Below are positions 46,594-59,853 of a stretch of DNA of 64,000 nucleotides, piece after piece (within the stretch, counting starts at the first letter, position 1; the number at the start of each line of letters is the position of its first letter). The notes beneath the pieces are model-generated. The model searched no databases. It was not told the DNA's origin and worked only from the letters and a program-made list of their open reading frames with translations. Source of the stretch: Jacaranda mimosifolia (Eukaryota; Streptophyta; Magnoliopsida; Lamiales; Bignoniaceae). The DNA is taken from assembly GCA_018894105.1 (NCBI GenBank), contig CM032120.1, positions 32,634,710-32,698,709 of the forward strand, given 5' to 3'. Both the position numbers and the translations under genes were made by a program.

Positions 46594-48660
46594 ATGGATC
46601 TGAATCCAGTAAGTTTTATTCTCTCTCAGTATTGAAATAATTTTTTTTTTTTTAAATTTTCAAAATATGTATGGGTGAATTATCAATATGGGATATATAG
46701 ATATTATGATTGTTTTTTATGATTACATATGGTAATTTTTTTGTTTCATGGATTAGTTAATTGAATTCATTTTTTGTATTGAAGTCATGGGGTCCGATTG
46801 GTTTTACGCTCGGGGTGGCAAGATTAGAAGCGCTAGGGTTTCTCGGGTTAGTTTTGGAGGGTTGCAGTTGGTGGACTTGGGAGTGTTAAGATTTTGATGC
46901 TCTAGAGTGTATGGTATTGTAATCCCAAGTTGGTGAAATGGCGGATTGAAGGATTGACTTGTAAATACAGCGAAGCCTTGTTGAGGAGATGGCATAAGTT
47001 TCTCTCATTTTTCTAGTTAATAATTCGTTTTAATGGTGAGTGATCTGGGGCATATTATATATTGGATTGTGCTAGAATCTGTCTGCAGTGAATTCCATAG
47101 GGAAAAGAAGTGCATTGAACTCATAGATGATCCAAACATTCAAAACTATTTGATGAAGATAATATGTCGTAATGTCATGTGAAACTGTGGGCTATGCATT
47201 GCCATGAAGTTTGTGGTTCATTCTACGACTTTTTCTGTTTGGATTATGATCGATTGAGCTCCATTTCAATCTAATTCAGGTTTGGTTTTATTAGTACTAG
47301 GTCTGACATATCTCTGACTGCAATAGATAGGTGAATATGGTTGTTTGCTTTTAATTGGCATCATATGCAAAACTCAAATATTCTGAATTATTATTGTTAA
47401 GCTTTGTTTTTTGTACCTTGCCCTTTTCTGGGTGCCATTAAATGAACCAAATTCTACATCACTTTGTTGAAGCTTCCTCTTGTCTCTGTTAAATTGTTAG
47501 GCGGTTCATCTTGAAGTGCTCTTTTAATATCTGATTGTTGATTTAGGAAGTTAGTTCTTTTATTTCACATGTAATAGAACTTTTAACATGTTCGTTAATT
47601 GGTTAACCTTGCTTATATAAATATCAGTCGGAGCCTAAAGATTCTAAAGCCATTGTGTCAATGATTATTGTTTTGACATAAAACCTTCAATTCTCTGTGG
47701 TGTTTCATAGGTGAAATCTAGCATTCACTTCATTTACTTTATAATTGATTAAGCTTCAGTTTTAGTTCATGGATTTCTGTTTGACTGAAGCATTGTTTAA
47801 CTTTATATCCCACCTCTCTTTCTCCGTTGATAATGGGAGATGCTGGAGGATAGAGAGGGTGGGGGTCTTAGTGGGGAGAGTGTGATGAGGATTCAGAAAC
47901 AGAAGGTGTTTGTGGACACTTGCAATATTGGAATGCAATGTGATCATGCAAGAAAGAAGAGTAGAGAGTTCATAGTTGTCATAATTTTCATTCTTATTGC
48001 AACTTGAGGATCAAAGGAGTTATCATCCTTATGCTATATGTTTATCTTATCAATTTGTGGTTCAACTCGTCAGTACTCTTGAAGCCTTGGTTGCATCTTG
48101 TGGAAAAATCAAGGAGTAACATGTTCAGCTAAGAAATAGTCTCAAATGTTTTATTTGATGTGTGATGCACATTTTCTTTATGCATTTGTCTTATATTACT
48201 AGCTTCTGAAAATTTCTTAGTTTCAATGATTCACTTTCTTTTTTAATTTCAAATCATCTAAAATATACACACCCCTCCCGAAAAACTGTTATATCAGTTA
48301 ATCTCTTCAAGCAGGCCTAGGCAAACACCTCCGGCTTCTTTTATTGAACAAATGTTTTTTCGGCAACCCTAAATTGAGCCACAAGTGCACCGATTTCCTT
48401 ATTTTTTGCTCAATTATGGGTTACCTTCAGCTGAATATTAAAATTAATAATTGCAAAATTTAGTAGGATTTCTCTCTGTACAGAACTGTTAGATCCCTTT
48501 AGGGGATGCCTTGTTCTTCTGTGACTGGTTATCGAATCAAATGAATGCCTGTTGTGTGATTTTGAAATTTATTATCATGCTCTGATATGAACTATTTATT
48601 TCACCATTTTTAAATATACATAAATGATCCTTGTAAACAAAACGAACTTTCCTCGGGTTT

Positions 48661-48691
<31 letters not shown>

Positions 48692-51427
48692 TATTGAGGA
48701 TCAAATCCCTCTCTCCTCTTTTTGGGCCACCCACTACTTGTCATATTTGGTTTGGTATTTCAAAAGATGTTGTTCAAAAGTTATCTTGATAGTTGATATC
48801 ACAATATGCATGCCAGAACATATTGGTGTCTATTTTAATCAGTTAAAACCTATTTGAACTGAAAAAAATGTTTATAAAATCATTCTTTTAGATTCTTTAT
48901 ATATATATATTTTTTTTTTCATCCATAAAAATGGAGATTTTTTGTTTCCAAAATTGGTCAGTGACATTGCTGGATAAGCTAATGAGGTTATAATGTTATC
49001 CTTGGGTTTTGATCATATGAGGTAATCAACTTCTAGAATCTAATGGTTAATTTTATGAGAGACCATCTAAAATTTCTATAATCTAATACAAGTATTTCTA
49101 CAATGAACAAGATCATGTGTGGCAGTTAGTCGAGAGACTCGATCTGCAATTGCAAGCATTCTTAGAAAAGAGCTACTCCAATCCCATCCCTTGGGCTCTT
49201 GGTTGTGTTTTATTTTTTTGAGTAATGAAGATACGGAATTTATAGAACAACAAAGATATATCTGATCTACCTTATCTTCCTTCCTACCTCACGAGCACAC
49301 ACAAAAAGTAAAAAAGAAGACGAAACGTGCCAGAGAGCTCAGAGCCCATCTCAGACTAGTTTCTTTCTGTATGCAGCCTCCAGGGGAGAATTATGCTCAT
49401 CCGCAGATATGCTTCTTCCATGTGTTTTTCAAGGTTACAATTTACCTTTTTGACTTTTGGTTAGGTGCCTTCCCCCCACCCCCCACACCTAAATTAATTT
49501 CTTGTGTTTGTAAATGTTTTAATATCATGCAATTGATTTCTTTTGTCAGGGTGCTGCCTTAGCATTTTATATTCTTTCAGCTCTCTTTGTCAATAGTTTT
49601 GTCATCATATTTGTGATCACTGTACTTCTAGCTGCTCTTGATTTTTGGGTTGTCAAGAATGTAAGCGGACGCATCTTGGTGGGGCTTAGGTGGTGGAATG
49701 AAATTAACGAAGATGGTGAAAGTGTGTGGAGATTTGAATGCCTTGACCAAGAGGTAAGGCTATGTTCTTGCTTCATGAATTTGTATGATGCCATTCTACT
49801 CAGTCACAAATATATTTTACCCTTCTTTCCCACTTTTTCAGTCACTAGCTCGGATGAACAAGAAGGATTCATGGCTGTTTTGGTGGACTTTATACCTTGC
49901 AGTAAGTAAACAATTTGATTTAGGCTATCTTACAGCCATCTTATATTTAGTTCAACTGGAATGAAATGGATAGACATATGAACAGGATGAGGAAAAAGGG
50001 TTGAACAAGCTTGGATAGGCATGTACATGACAAGCTAGAAAATAACTGCTAATTGACATCATAATAAATGTTGAGATAGAGCTTTTGTTGACTGCAGTCA
50101 TTTATTCTCTGGAACAATTCATATATTTGTTGTGTGGGAAGCCTTTTTCCATTTGGTATCACTGTATTTACCTAAAGCATTGTCCTTTTTCGTGTTGTAG
50201 GCAGTTGCATGGATCTTTTTGGCTATATTCTCGCTGATTCGGTTTCAAGCTGATTATCTTCTTGTTGTTGGTGTGTGTTTGACCCTTAGTATTGCCAATA
50301 TCATTGGCTTTACTAGATGCCGCAAAGGTATGTGGACTGACTGATACCTACCACAAGTTTCAGATTTTTCTATTGGTTGTTTCAATAGGGATATCCATTT
50401 TAGACCTTGATGGTCATGTCAGTGATTGAGGAGAGCTAAAAAGTGGCGTCACTTAAAATCAAGAATTGCATTTTCAAACCAAAAATTAGATTTCTACTGT
50501 GTTTTCAGAAGCCTTCGACATGCTTTTTCTGGAGTATGGATTATCTTGTCAAGTGGGTTGTGTGCATACTTCAATTTTCGTTATGATAATGGCTGTGGTG
50601 GTAGCTACTCCAACATCATGGTCGACTGTGATTTCTGGACTATTGCACCAAAACAAATGCTTAAGATTTCTCCTCTTTTATAGATGCATGGCTGCAGGGA
50701 TTTTCCAATGGATCAATCCTTTTACAATTAATTAATTTCACATTTCAAATCATAAGTATATGGAAAAGGTTACAAGACTACAAGACTATGGATTGACATT
50801 TGTCCTTCCCAGAGTGTCATCTTTCTGAAGATTTATGTACAGCACCACAATCATGTAGCAAAATTTAACAAATTTATAGTTCAATTGTAATCTTCATGGT
50901 TATAGTTCTCATAGACAATGGTAATATCATATATTATTGCACTTGCTTTTAGGTATGAGTGTCCATTTTCTTCTTGTCTGAGGCTACATATGAAGGATTA
51001 CCTCATTTTCCAGTTTCATTTCTGAAGTGCTAACTCTGACACAATGGCTTAGTTATTACTGTATCTGTGCCTTGTACACATTCATTATGGGATAAGTCAC
51101 TTCAGTTGCTGGTGCTATCCTGCTTACTTTGTGTTGCTATTGGTGATAGGCTTAACTGTATTATGTTTATGAGCTACCTTTTGGCAACTTAGTCATTGTT
51201 CTAGTTTCCTGAGGTCTGCTTTTGAGTGTTTCTGTTTTTCTGGACATAAAAATCATGCATATTCCAATCCATAATTCAAGCTAATTTTACTTTTCGCATG
51301 ATGTACTCCTTGAGGAATAATTTTTGACTTTGTTCCAGATGCTAAGAAGCAGCTTCAAGCATTTGCTACCCAGACAATTGCTTCTCGTGTCTCGTCTACT
51401 ATTCAATCAGCATTCAGTGTTGTTTGA
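46594..51427 (+). CDS. ECH: ECHIDNA, TVP23-family trans-Golgi membrane protein (6 exons, 183 aa)
   Basis: Exons 46594-46608, 49377-49433, 49550-49753, 49842-49901, 50201-50327 and 51339-51427; 552 nt in all. The frames join exactly, and each intron starts GT and ends AG. The protein matches, from memory, Arabidopsis ECHIDNA (FAM18/TVP23 family) over most of its length, with 'DFWVVKNVSGRILVGLRWWN', 'SLARMNKKDSWLFWWTLYLA' and 'LIRFQADYLLVVGV'. Hydrophobic segments lie at about residues 26-60 (two helices) and 110-150 (two helices). ECH works with YIP4 proteins at the trans-Golgi network in secretion of cell-wall polysaccharides and in cell elongation. The first exon codes only five residues (M-D-L-N-P) before a 2.77-kb intron; this start fits the family but is the least certain part. 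Confidence 0.92.
48663..48691. repeat. CT microsatellite in ECH intron 1
   Basis: An uninterrupted (CT)n tract of about 27 bp. It accounts for the small open frames on both strands here. Confidence 0.95.
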
Positions 51428-51751
51428 TGATATATACAAGTAGATGAGGGGAAAAGGAGTATATATCAGTGCTTTTTCTTTCTTATTGGTCTACATGGGC
51501 ATTCAAACTGGTGATATGGAGGAGTTGCTTGTGCATTCTTGCAGGGATGTATTACAGTCTCTATGTAGCATTTTGATTTCTCAAGGCTTCTAACACATCA
51601 AAAGTTGACAACTTGTTAGGAATCAAATTATTTGCTTTTTTAATTGCTTTGACCTCATTTTGCTGCAGACTTTACACTGCTGAATTTTCCAACTTCAAAA
51701 GATGATATAAAGATGGAAATTCAAGTGCGCTTGAATGTGGAATTATAACTT

Positions 51752-51789
51752 CCCCCCCCCCCCCCCCCGCCCCCCACCCCCTCCCCCCC
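51752..51789. repeat. C-rich tract downstream of ECH
   Basis: A run of 17 C, one G, then C-runs interrupted by single A and T. The complementary strand could form a G-quadruplex. It lies about 325 bp after the ECH stop, in or just beyond its 3' UTR. Confidence 0.9.
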
Positions 51790-54299
51790 AAGTGTCATTG
51801 TGTATGGGGTGTCAATGTGGGTGGGTCGAGTGAGGGTATAATATTAATTATCTCACACTGAATTCAATCAAACTTGATGACAAACTGAATTCGTTCAATT
51901 CTAACCCAATTGATTCACATTAGGTAAATATCGGATTGACCTGAATTTTATTATGGTTGACTTGCCAACTTAATTTAAAATAATTATTTTGAATATTTGT
52001 TTTAATTTTTAGAATTTTTTGGGTACTTTATTGTTTAATTTTATCTATTAATTATTAATAAATTAAAATATGAGTCAGGAGTTTTCATAATAACTACACA
52101 ATAGTAGCTTTCGAAATTTTTTTTAATTGAACTACATAATATATTAATTTTTAAGATTTCTTTTCTTTTACATTTTCTAGTATCTATTGGGATCATAAAA
52201 ATATTGAAATTACAAAGTATTTTATTTTTAAAAATATGCTTTTTCAAGTTTTACTCACATGCTCTTTTTAATTTTTGTATCTTTTGTATTAATCAAATTG
52301 TCTCTTTCAACTTCTTAATATGGCATTATTTTTTAATTTTATATCCATCCAATTAAAGGGTATATAAATCAATAAAAATTATCATCAAGCAAATAATTAA
52401 ACAAGTATTTTAATTATACACATAACTTATTATAAAAATTTGGTTTAGTTTTTTGAATTTTTTATAACCTTTCAACAGGAAGAATTTTTGTTTATTTATA
52501 TATGCAAAATTTTGCATTGCATAAGGCTAAGAAAAACTTTATGGACAATTAGTAGTCAAATCAATAATTTGTCAACTTTTTATAGAATAATTTTCATGTC
52601 GCTTGGATATCCAAAAAATAACCATTAGAAGCAATCTAAAATTATAATCATCCATTCTATATAGTTGTGAAAATAAATAAGATAAAAAATTGGCAAGTAT
52701 TTTTTGATTTTTTTTTTGTTCTCGCCAAGATTCATATCAAGGAAAAATTTAATTTAAAACATATTAGTTTGCGACTTACGTCTTTTAGATATTCTTTTCT
52801 TTTTTTTTTTTAAAGTTTTTTGACTAAAATTTAAAGTCCAAGCTTAACGTATTGCTAGATTGAGATTTTCCTTTTTCCTTTTTAATTATTAAGCAACTTA
52901 AACGAGAAGAAATTGCAAATAATCTGTCATATTCTTTTACTCGAATTTTTTTTTTTTTAAATTTTCTACTTACATAAACTTATGAGACTACAATCTCTTA
53001 ATCATACAATAATATCGTAATATTATTTAGATTTTCTAATTTTCTATTTTAATAATACAAAACTATGTGTTTAAGTTGAGGGCAAGTTGGACTTAAATTC
53101 CTCAACCTACAATTTCTTTTTTATTCACCACGTGATTTTATTTGCTTTGCACACACTACTTTAAAATTAAATTTTGCATTGACTCCTCGCATGTGTCAAA
53201 AATATTAAAATATCCATGACTTAATTTTTAAGCCACAAAAAAAAACTAACATTTTCTTTCCCTTTTAAGTTTTCATTCTTCATTTCGCTTTTCATTTCTT
53301 TCCATTTATGAAATTATCATTTCTCTCATTCCTCCATCTTTTCTCATTGATTCTCTCTCATTTTTCCAACATGTTGTGTACCATTATTGTGTTCCCCAAT
53401 AAATTACTTTCATTTTTGCTCATATGTTCAGACGTTAAACAAGATATTTCATTTCCGCCAATAAGGTATTTCATATTTGCTGATATTTCATGGTTGAAAG
53501 GCCGAAAAGATATTCCTTAAATTTTTTGTGTTATTATACTCGTTTTAGTTAATAAATTTTTTTGTTCGTTTATCCATTTTTAGATTTTAGAAAAAGAAAA
53601 TTTATGTAGTTTATTTTCATAATTGAACTATGATAATTTATCAATCATTTATTATTTTAATACTTTTTATATTAAATATATATTTTATTTCATTTATCAA
53701 ATATCTTACTTTTAGTAACTATATATTTGTTTAAGGTATAACCAACATTAGAATTTTTCAAAGTAAATTAGGGTTATTGTTTGCATTATGATCTGTATGA
53801 AGGGGTAAATCATTTTTAATTATTTTATTTTGTTAATCAGACAAACTTAGCATTACTATGTCTAATAACATCTATAAGTAATTTTGGTATCAAAATTCAA
53901 GCTTTTAATATTTTTATTGTGGTTGCAGTACTAGAAATCTTCATAGTACTGTGTGCAAGTAATTCTAGTGCAAAAATTTAAAATTTCAACATTTCTAATT
54001 ATTTTTGCAATAGTAGAACTTTAGAACCTTAATTGTACATATTGAAATATTTCATATCTTCAAATTTATATTTATTTGTTTGTTTTACAAAAATGGCTAG
54101 GTGGAAATTGACTTATTTATTTGTTTTGCAAAGAACAGTGCAATGAGAAAAATATGCATTCATTCAAGAAATTATTAATACTAAAAGAGCGTGCCATTCC
54201 TGAGTGAATAGGCTTTATTCAAATCAAAAGAGAACTAATGATAGAAATCAATGTAAAAAATAAATTAAGATAAACAAGTTATCACCAGGGGAGAGGGGG
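51790..54299. other. AT-rich intergenic region, no gene seen
   Basis: No coding sequence with family resemblance. Its first part (ggggtgtcaatgtgggtggg, about 51805) looks like the start of a small hAT-like element, but no matching end was located. T-runs are frequent. Confidence 0.45.
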
Positions 54300-56500
54300 T
54301 GTCACATGCAACACATTTTAGTCTCCATCCTAAGCGTCTCGTGATGTGTGCTCTTCCGCAAAGCCGATGTCTTGCAGCATACCTTTGCCTTTGTCTCCTC
54401 ATTGATTAATTTGTGGGCCTTTTGCTCGATTTTTCTGGTAAGTGGAAGACTTTACACTCCTCAAAGTGCTAGCGTAACATTCTCTTGCTACTCTTGAATC
54501 ACCCACTACTTCTCCAATTCCATTTGGTGTGGGGAATTTCATCTTCAAGTAGTATGTGGAGATTGTTGCTTGGAATAGATTCTTTAGGATTGGCCTTCGC
54601 AAGATTGCGTATGTAGATGATGTCTTAACTACCAGGATCCTCACAATCTTTGTTGCCTTCCTTAGATGAGTGCCTAAGGAGAGGGGTAGCATCTCTTCTC
54701 GAGAGCTTCTATAGTGCCACCCGTGAATCCTACCAAGGGGGTGTTGATTTACTGTATTTGCACATTATCCACTCCAAGTTGGAGGAACGTGTCGTGGAAC
54801 AAATGTTTGCTGAATTGTCATTGTCCACTAGTATCTTCTCAACCTAAAAATTAGCGAGGAATGCTGAGCTTAGTATTGCATCGTTATGACCCACTCTTTG
54901 AGCTCCACATCCTTTTCCCCAATGGTCATGCAACATGCAGGTGGATGTATTTTGAATATCCTTAGAATGGGATCAATTGCTACATGAGCTTGCGCTTGCC
55001 TTGTTGCTTGTTCTACTACTTTTCTCACATTGGAGGAGTCTCCTCCAATTGCTCCTCTATATATTACTGAGATCACTTCTGCTATGGGGAGATTGCCAGG
55101 ATCACAATAGCACTAGTGCTCCTTGAAATTCGGGTGACCGTTTGGTCTCTGCTTGTAACTTTTGCCCTTCTCTGCAGGTGAGCCTTTCTTTAGACATGAC
55201 ATTTTTTGAGTCTCGTATTCCTTGAGGTGTACTCTTTGAATTAATTTCTCGATTTTGTCCTTCAAATGGCGATACTTATTCATGGTATGCAAACAACGTG
55301 GTGAAAGTAGCACCATTTTTCTGACTTTGGCTTCTTAGAGTTCGCCGAGGTTTTTTGTGGTGGTTGTTAGATGATGCCGGGTTGCAATGCCACCTCCAAG
55401 ATTTTCATCTGGGATATAGCGAAAGGTGTATATGTGGCCAATGTATGATGAGGGATACGTCTTCGGTCCCTTTGCCTCTTACCGTTGTTACTCCCTTCAG
55501 CATGGCATGCAGCTTTCCAACAATTATTTCTTGAAATTTAAGGTGCTTCAGATTTTGCTGGATAATACTGGGAAAAAGCTCCTTGCTGGCATGAGGTTTT
55601 TGGTGGATAACTTAAATGAAATGGTTGGGGTAAATCCTCAGGGATTCTCCATTCTTATACCTAATGGTGAATAGATAGGCTACTGTTTTGGGTACTTGTG
55701 ATTGATGTAGAAATTCTTAAGGAAAAATTGCGCCAACACTTCTACCCCATAATAGACCCAGCCGGCATTTTATTGAACCATGTCAAAGCACACTTCGTGA
55801 GGGTGGTATGAAAGAGCTTGCAATATGTAGCCTTGCTTAGATCATTGAACTCCATTCTTGCCAGGAAGTTGTCCAAGTGCTCTTAAGGATCCGTTATACC
55901 ATCAAACTCCAGTAGTCGGGCTATCTTCATTCCATGGGGGGTGCTTTTGCTAGGATTGCCAAAGAAAATGGACTACATCCTAGGAAAGCAATGACCAAAT
56001 GGTGGTACTGGCTCTTTGCTTTTCCAAACGATTGCGGCACCAAGGAATTCGTTTGAACTCTCATATGTGTTGGTTTATGCTTGGCAAGATCTACCTCAAA
56101 ATGAAGAGTGGATGTCTCCTTGGTGAGGTAGAGTAGGGGGAGCAATGTCATGTCATGAATAAGCTCTTCATTAGTATCTCTCTAGGGAAAATGAATCCGC
56201 TTGACTCTTGTGAGAGGATTGATGTGGTTCTTGAGGATAGCGTTTCTCGACATATTGAGCGACTACTTTTGTTGCAACTTAGGCAGTAGCATTTTCAAGC
56301 AGAGTCCTCAATGCCTCTTGAGTGATAGGTAGAATAGATACTCCTGGGGAGGAGATTGCCACATGGGTGACTCATAGGGTATATGCTGCGTGTTGAAAAC
56401 AAGCTCTAGCACGGGACTAAGTGGTGCTTCTCGTTGGTGACTCTTCACATTCTCCAATGTTGGGATCACTTGATTGCTAGGTTTGCGATCTCTTAATCTC
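54300..56500 (-). pseudogene. Ty3/gypsy gag and protease fragment, broken
   Basis: Read on the minus strand from high to low coordinates: a gag core near 55950-55500 (a K-I-A-R-L-L-E-F-D-G-I-T-D-P start, then decayed), an H-T-M-N-K-Y-R-H-L-K-D-K-I-E block at 55316-55113 that matches the zinc-finger/linker zone of Tat- or Athila-like gag, then 'RATRQAQAHVAIDPILRIF'-like sequence at 55076-54870 and the protease zone ending in 'YAILRRPILKNLFQATISTY' and 'HLKMKFPT'-type sequence with 'GVGEVVGDSRVARECY' at 54692-54399. Stops and frameshifts separate the blocks. RT and later domains are absent. Confidence 0.7.
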
Positions 56501-56534
56501 GTCTATATTCTCAGTGTTCCTTCTTCCTCCTTGA

Positions 56535-56555
56535 GTTCCCACAAACGCGCCAAAA
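56535..56555 (-). other. Primer binding site of the gypsy fragment
   Basis: On the minus strand TTTTGGCGCGTTTGTGGGAAC follows directly after an ...ACATCA end. This is close to the TTTGGCGCCGTTTGTGGGAA form common in plant gypsy elements and marks the end of a 5' LTR. Confidence 0.6.
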
Positions 56556-57060
56556 TGATGTTGCTTGGAAATAGGGCAAGGTCCTTTCTGAAAGATAACA
56601 TTATCTCGATTTGTTTTCCTCCGAAACGCATGCAAAGAGATTTTTTCTTCTAAAAAATTCTTCAAATTTATGATTTTTTCCAAATAATTTTTTCTATGTT
56701 TCCTTTGGAACTTGGTATTTATAATTTTTAGTTTTGATGGGCTTAGGCCTATTAGGTTTTTTCTGTCCCTCTTTACTGGAGCTTGTCCTTTGAGCTTTTT
56801 GACCCTATTACTTAATTAATTTTAGATTTGACTTTATTTCTAATCAATTTATTGAATTGCCTTTATAGTCAATTTTTAGTATATCAAAAGACACAAAGAC
56901 TTCTCAATCATTTGGCCTTTTACTAATTTTTTGAGTTTTTCCACGACATCCTTAGTGTTAATGCTTCTTTTTGTCTTTGCATAGTGTCCATTTAGCTTAC
57001 ATATAATATGCTAAAATTAGGGTGAACTTAGTTATTCTCGAAACAATGAGGGCCGGTTTG
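56556..57060 (-). repeat. Probable 5' LTR of the gypsy fragment
   Basis: Non-coding sequence upstream (minus strand) of the primer site, ending in CA and carrying a TATAAATA box at 56716-56723, about 160 bp before the LTR end. The outer border is not defined and no partner LTR is in the window. Confidence 0.45.
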
Positions 57061-57179
57061 CCTTTTATATAGTTACACCTAATTTTAGGAGTAATTTCTT
57101 GAATTCACCTTATTCTTTATCAATACGATTTACATCAACACTATATTAACATAAATTTATCTAACATAAATTTATCTAG

Positions 57180-57610
57180 ACAGAGTGGATGGGCCACAAT
57201 AACTATCTAGTAGGCAAAATAATATGTACTTATATATTGTTCATTCTAAATTGAGGACAAATGTGCTTTTTTTATTTTACCACACCATGCATGTTACTAT
57301 CAATAATTAACATATCATCGTCAAGTAAAGATATAATGACACCAAAATCATCATTCAATGGTGTATAAATGCACTTTTCAACTATATTTTTACTAAATAA
57401 AAAAGATCATATTTACAAGATCAATTTTTTCATACAACTCTTTTGATGTTCGTTTTAACCAACGCAAGGACTTATGTAGCTAGTTTGAAAATTTTCTTTT
57501 TGATCTTGTAATAAAATAAATCCTTGGGGGTGTTTCATATATATACCTTCACTTAAATCGCCATTTAACAAGATTGTTTTAATGTTCATTTGATGTGCAC
57601 TCAATTTATT
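57180..57610 (-). pseudogene. Ty1/copia reverse transcriptase fragment
   Basis: The minus strand reads 'VHQMNIKTILLNGDLSEGIY' and then M-K-H-P-Q-G-F-I (57600-57520), the copia RT pattern V-H-Q-M-D-V-K-T-A-F-L-N-G-D-L. Further on is an L-L-D-D-D-M-L-I-I segment near 57330, corresponding to the Y-V-D-D-M-L-I box with the Y-V replaced, then 'DSNMHGVVK'. Strongly decayed and short. Confidence 0.7.
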
Positions 57611-58187
57611 AATTGATACTAGCACAAGAAGTACTTGTGCTAATGTAGGCCTATCAATGAGAAGGGTATTACCCTACCCAAGCCCCAAAAGTCATATTTA
57701 TACCCACACTTATTAAAGATAATGTAATAGGAATGGATAGGGTCTATACCCATTATCCATGCACTCATACCTAAAAATTACCCATTACCTTATACTTAAA
57801 TTTAATCTATTAACCTAAAAATTGTCTATACCAAAATCAAATCTATATTAATGATAAAAAAATTTTATATACAAATATGTGAATGAACAGTAACAACTAA
57901 ATAATTTTCTTCATTAAAAATTAAACTAAATTAATAAAATCAATAAAGTTACTATAGTGGGATAGCAATTTTTTCTTTTAATTGGAACAGCAGCGGTAAC
58001 AGTAGAACATTTTTCATTAATAAAATTAACAATATTAAAATTAATAGTGGAATAATTTTTTTATAAGCACTGTTAATAAAATTAGTTTTAAATAATGAAT
58101 AAACTTTGTTAATAAATTTTTTGACTAATGAATTGAAAATTAAAAATAAAGAATAACTAATTTAAATTTAATGACTAAATTAAATTA
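57611..58187. other. AT-rich spacer, no gene seen
   Basis: Non-coding. A phrase (gcctatcaatgagaagggta, about 57650) resembles ends of small hAT-like elements, but no border pair was found. Confidence 0.35.
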
Positions 58188-59474
58188 TGTGAGTGATTAT
58201 AAACCTAAGAAGGGGGTGAATTAGGCCGAAGGGATTTTAATGAAGCGGAAGTTTTTCACTTAAATACTTTTTGGCCTTTCAAAATGGTTTAAGTTTTTTG
58301 CAGAAAACAGTTTTAGTTACTGACTGGAATTTGTAAGTACCAGTTAAACTACCAGTCAGATCAGTGATAAATAAAGCAGTAAAACAGAAGTAAAATGACA
58401 CTGGTATTTGTAGAGGTTCGGAAAGCCTACTCTTCTATCTAAGTTTTCACTTAGGATTTTGAACTTATCAAATCAATTAAAAAATATAAGAATGTTTTAC
58501 AATTAAGAACAATAATTTGGCATAATGAAAAGTTAAGGAACAGAAACTCCCTAGCAGGGTGAAAACTAGCTCTTTGCAAAGAGTTAAATTGGAATTCCAG
58601 ACAGGATAAGACAGATTCCAAAGTATTGCAAAATCGGCTGCTTTAGAAATAGGACCGGGGGAACTTATGCCAGATTCACTTGTACAACCTCTGTGGACTG
58701 ATGCATGAGTTGCTGTCAATCCGTACGGCAAGCTCTAGACTCTTATTCCAAACCAAAATCCAGAACACTGCAGAAGATTCTAGATAGTATCACTCCACTA
58801 GCTTCTTCACCTAGAAGTCTTTAGAGCAACCAAGCACTAATTTGTTCTCTTCATGGGGTCCCTCGAGAGCAGGTACAACTCTCATCCCTCTTCACTACTG
58901 TGTCCTTCGAGACACAAATTGCCTTGTACTTGTCTCCCCAAGGTCCGTCGAGGCCAAGCTCCCCTTGACTTTCTTCACCACAAGGTCCCTCAAAAACACA
59001 CGCAGAGCAAGGAATTAGCAACACTTAAGCACAAAATGTGTATGAAAGTAGCACACAACTCCTCAAGGCACTTAACAAAGTTCTTTTCCCAACTTATTGA
59101 TTCACACTTAACAATGTTGCATATTTTCACATTTACATGCTTATGTCCAACGGCTATAAGTTCATATTTAGGTAAGTGTCCATTGGAATCAAATAAGGAA
59201 ACATGATATTTAAGTAAACATGCATTAGTTCCATAAATTGCTGATATATCAACAATTACAGCATGATATGATTTCTTTCTTAAGTTATAGAGATGTGAAT
59301 CAAGCCACAATCTTCATGAGATCTTTTAATTATGGAAAGTAAGTTCCAACGCGTAAACATATTACATCAAATAATGTGGAAAGATATTCATAATTCTATT
59401 GCATGTTTTCAGTACATAATTTTAAGAGTGTAATTTTGTCATAATCAAAACAATGTAACATCAAGGGGATAACA
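58188..59474 (-). repeat. 3' LTR of the Sirevirus-type element
   Basis: On the minus strand it begins TGTTATCCCCTTGATG directly after CATCATCCAAAAGAGGGATA, the usual form of a Sirevirus PPT/LTR junction. It ends near 58188 with ...ATAATCACTCACA; the exact last base is uncertain because several CA dinucleotides are close together. Open frames inside it (58477-58731, 58853-59206, 58990-59310) have no family resemblance. Confidence 0.7.
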
Positions 59475-59492
59475 ATATCCCTCTTTTGGATG
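59475..59492 (-). other. Polypurine tract before the Sirevirus 3' LTR
   Basis: Minus strand CATCCAAAAGAGGGATA directly before the LTR TG. A second purine run (AAGGGGGAG, about 59830-59840) lies just after the end of the extra ORF. Confidence 0.65.
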
Positions 59493-59853
59493 ATGACAAA
59501 TTTTGAATAAAAAGGAAAGATATCACTTGAACTCCCCCGTCTATGTGCCTGGTTCTGCTAGCTTGTGCTCCCTCTGTTTAAGAGCAATTTTTGCTTCCCC
59601 TGTCTATGTACTCAAGAAACTAGAGAAACAACAAGTACTGACAGATACTAGATAAATTCATATAACAACCTAGCATCAAAAGTTAATCGTCCAGCATAAT
59701 GAGTTTACATGCCATAAGATTGTTCATCATCTAAGCGGATAAAAAGTCTAGAAATAGAGATAAGTTCTAATAGACAAAATAAAAGTTCTAGCAGATAAAA
59801 CAAGAGTTTCAAATTTCAAATTTATTATTCTCCCCCTTGATCATCAAAAGAAC

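Noticed and set aside
58477..59310. Open frames of 84-117 codons
   Set aside because: They lie wholly within the Sirevirus LTR, on both strands, without family resemblance.
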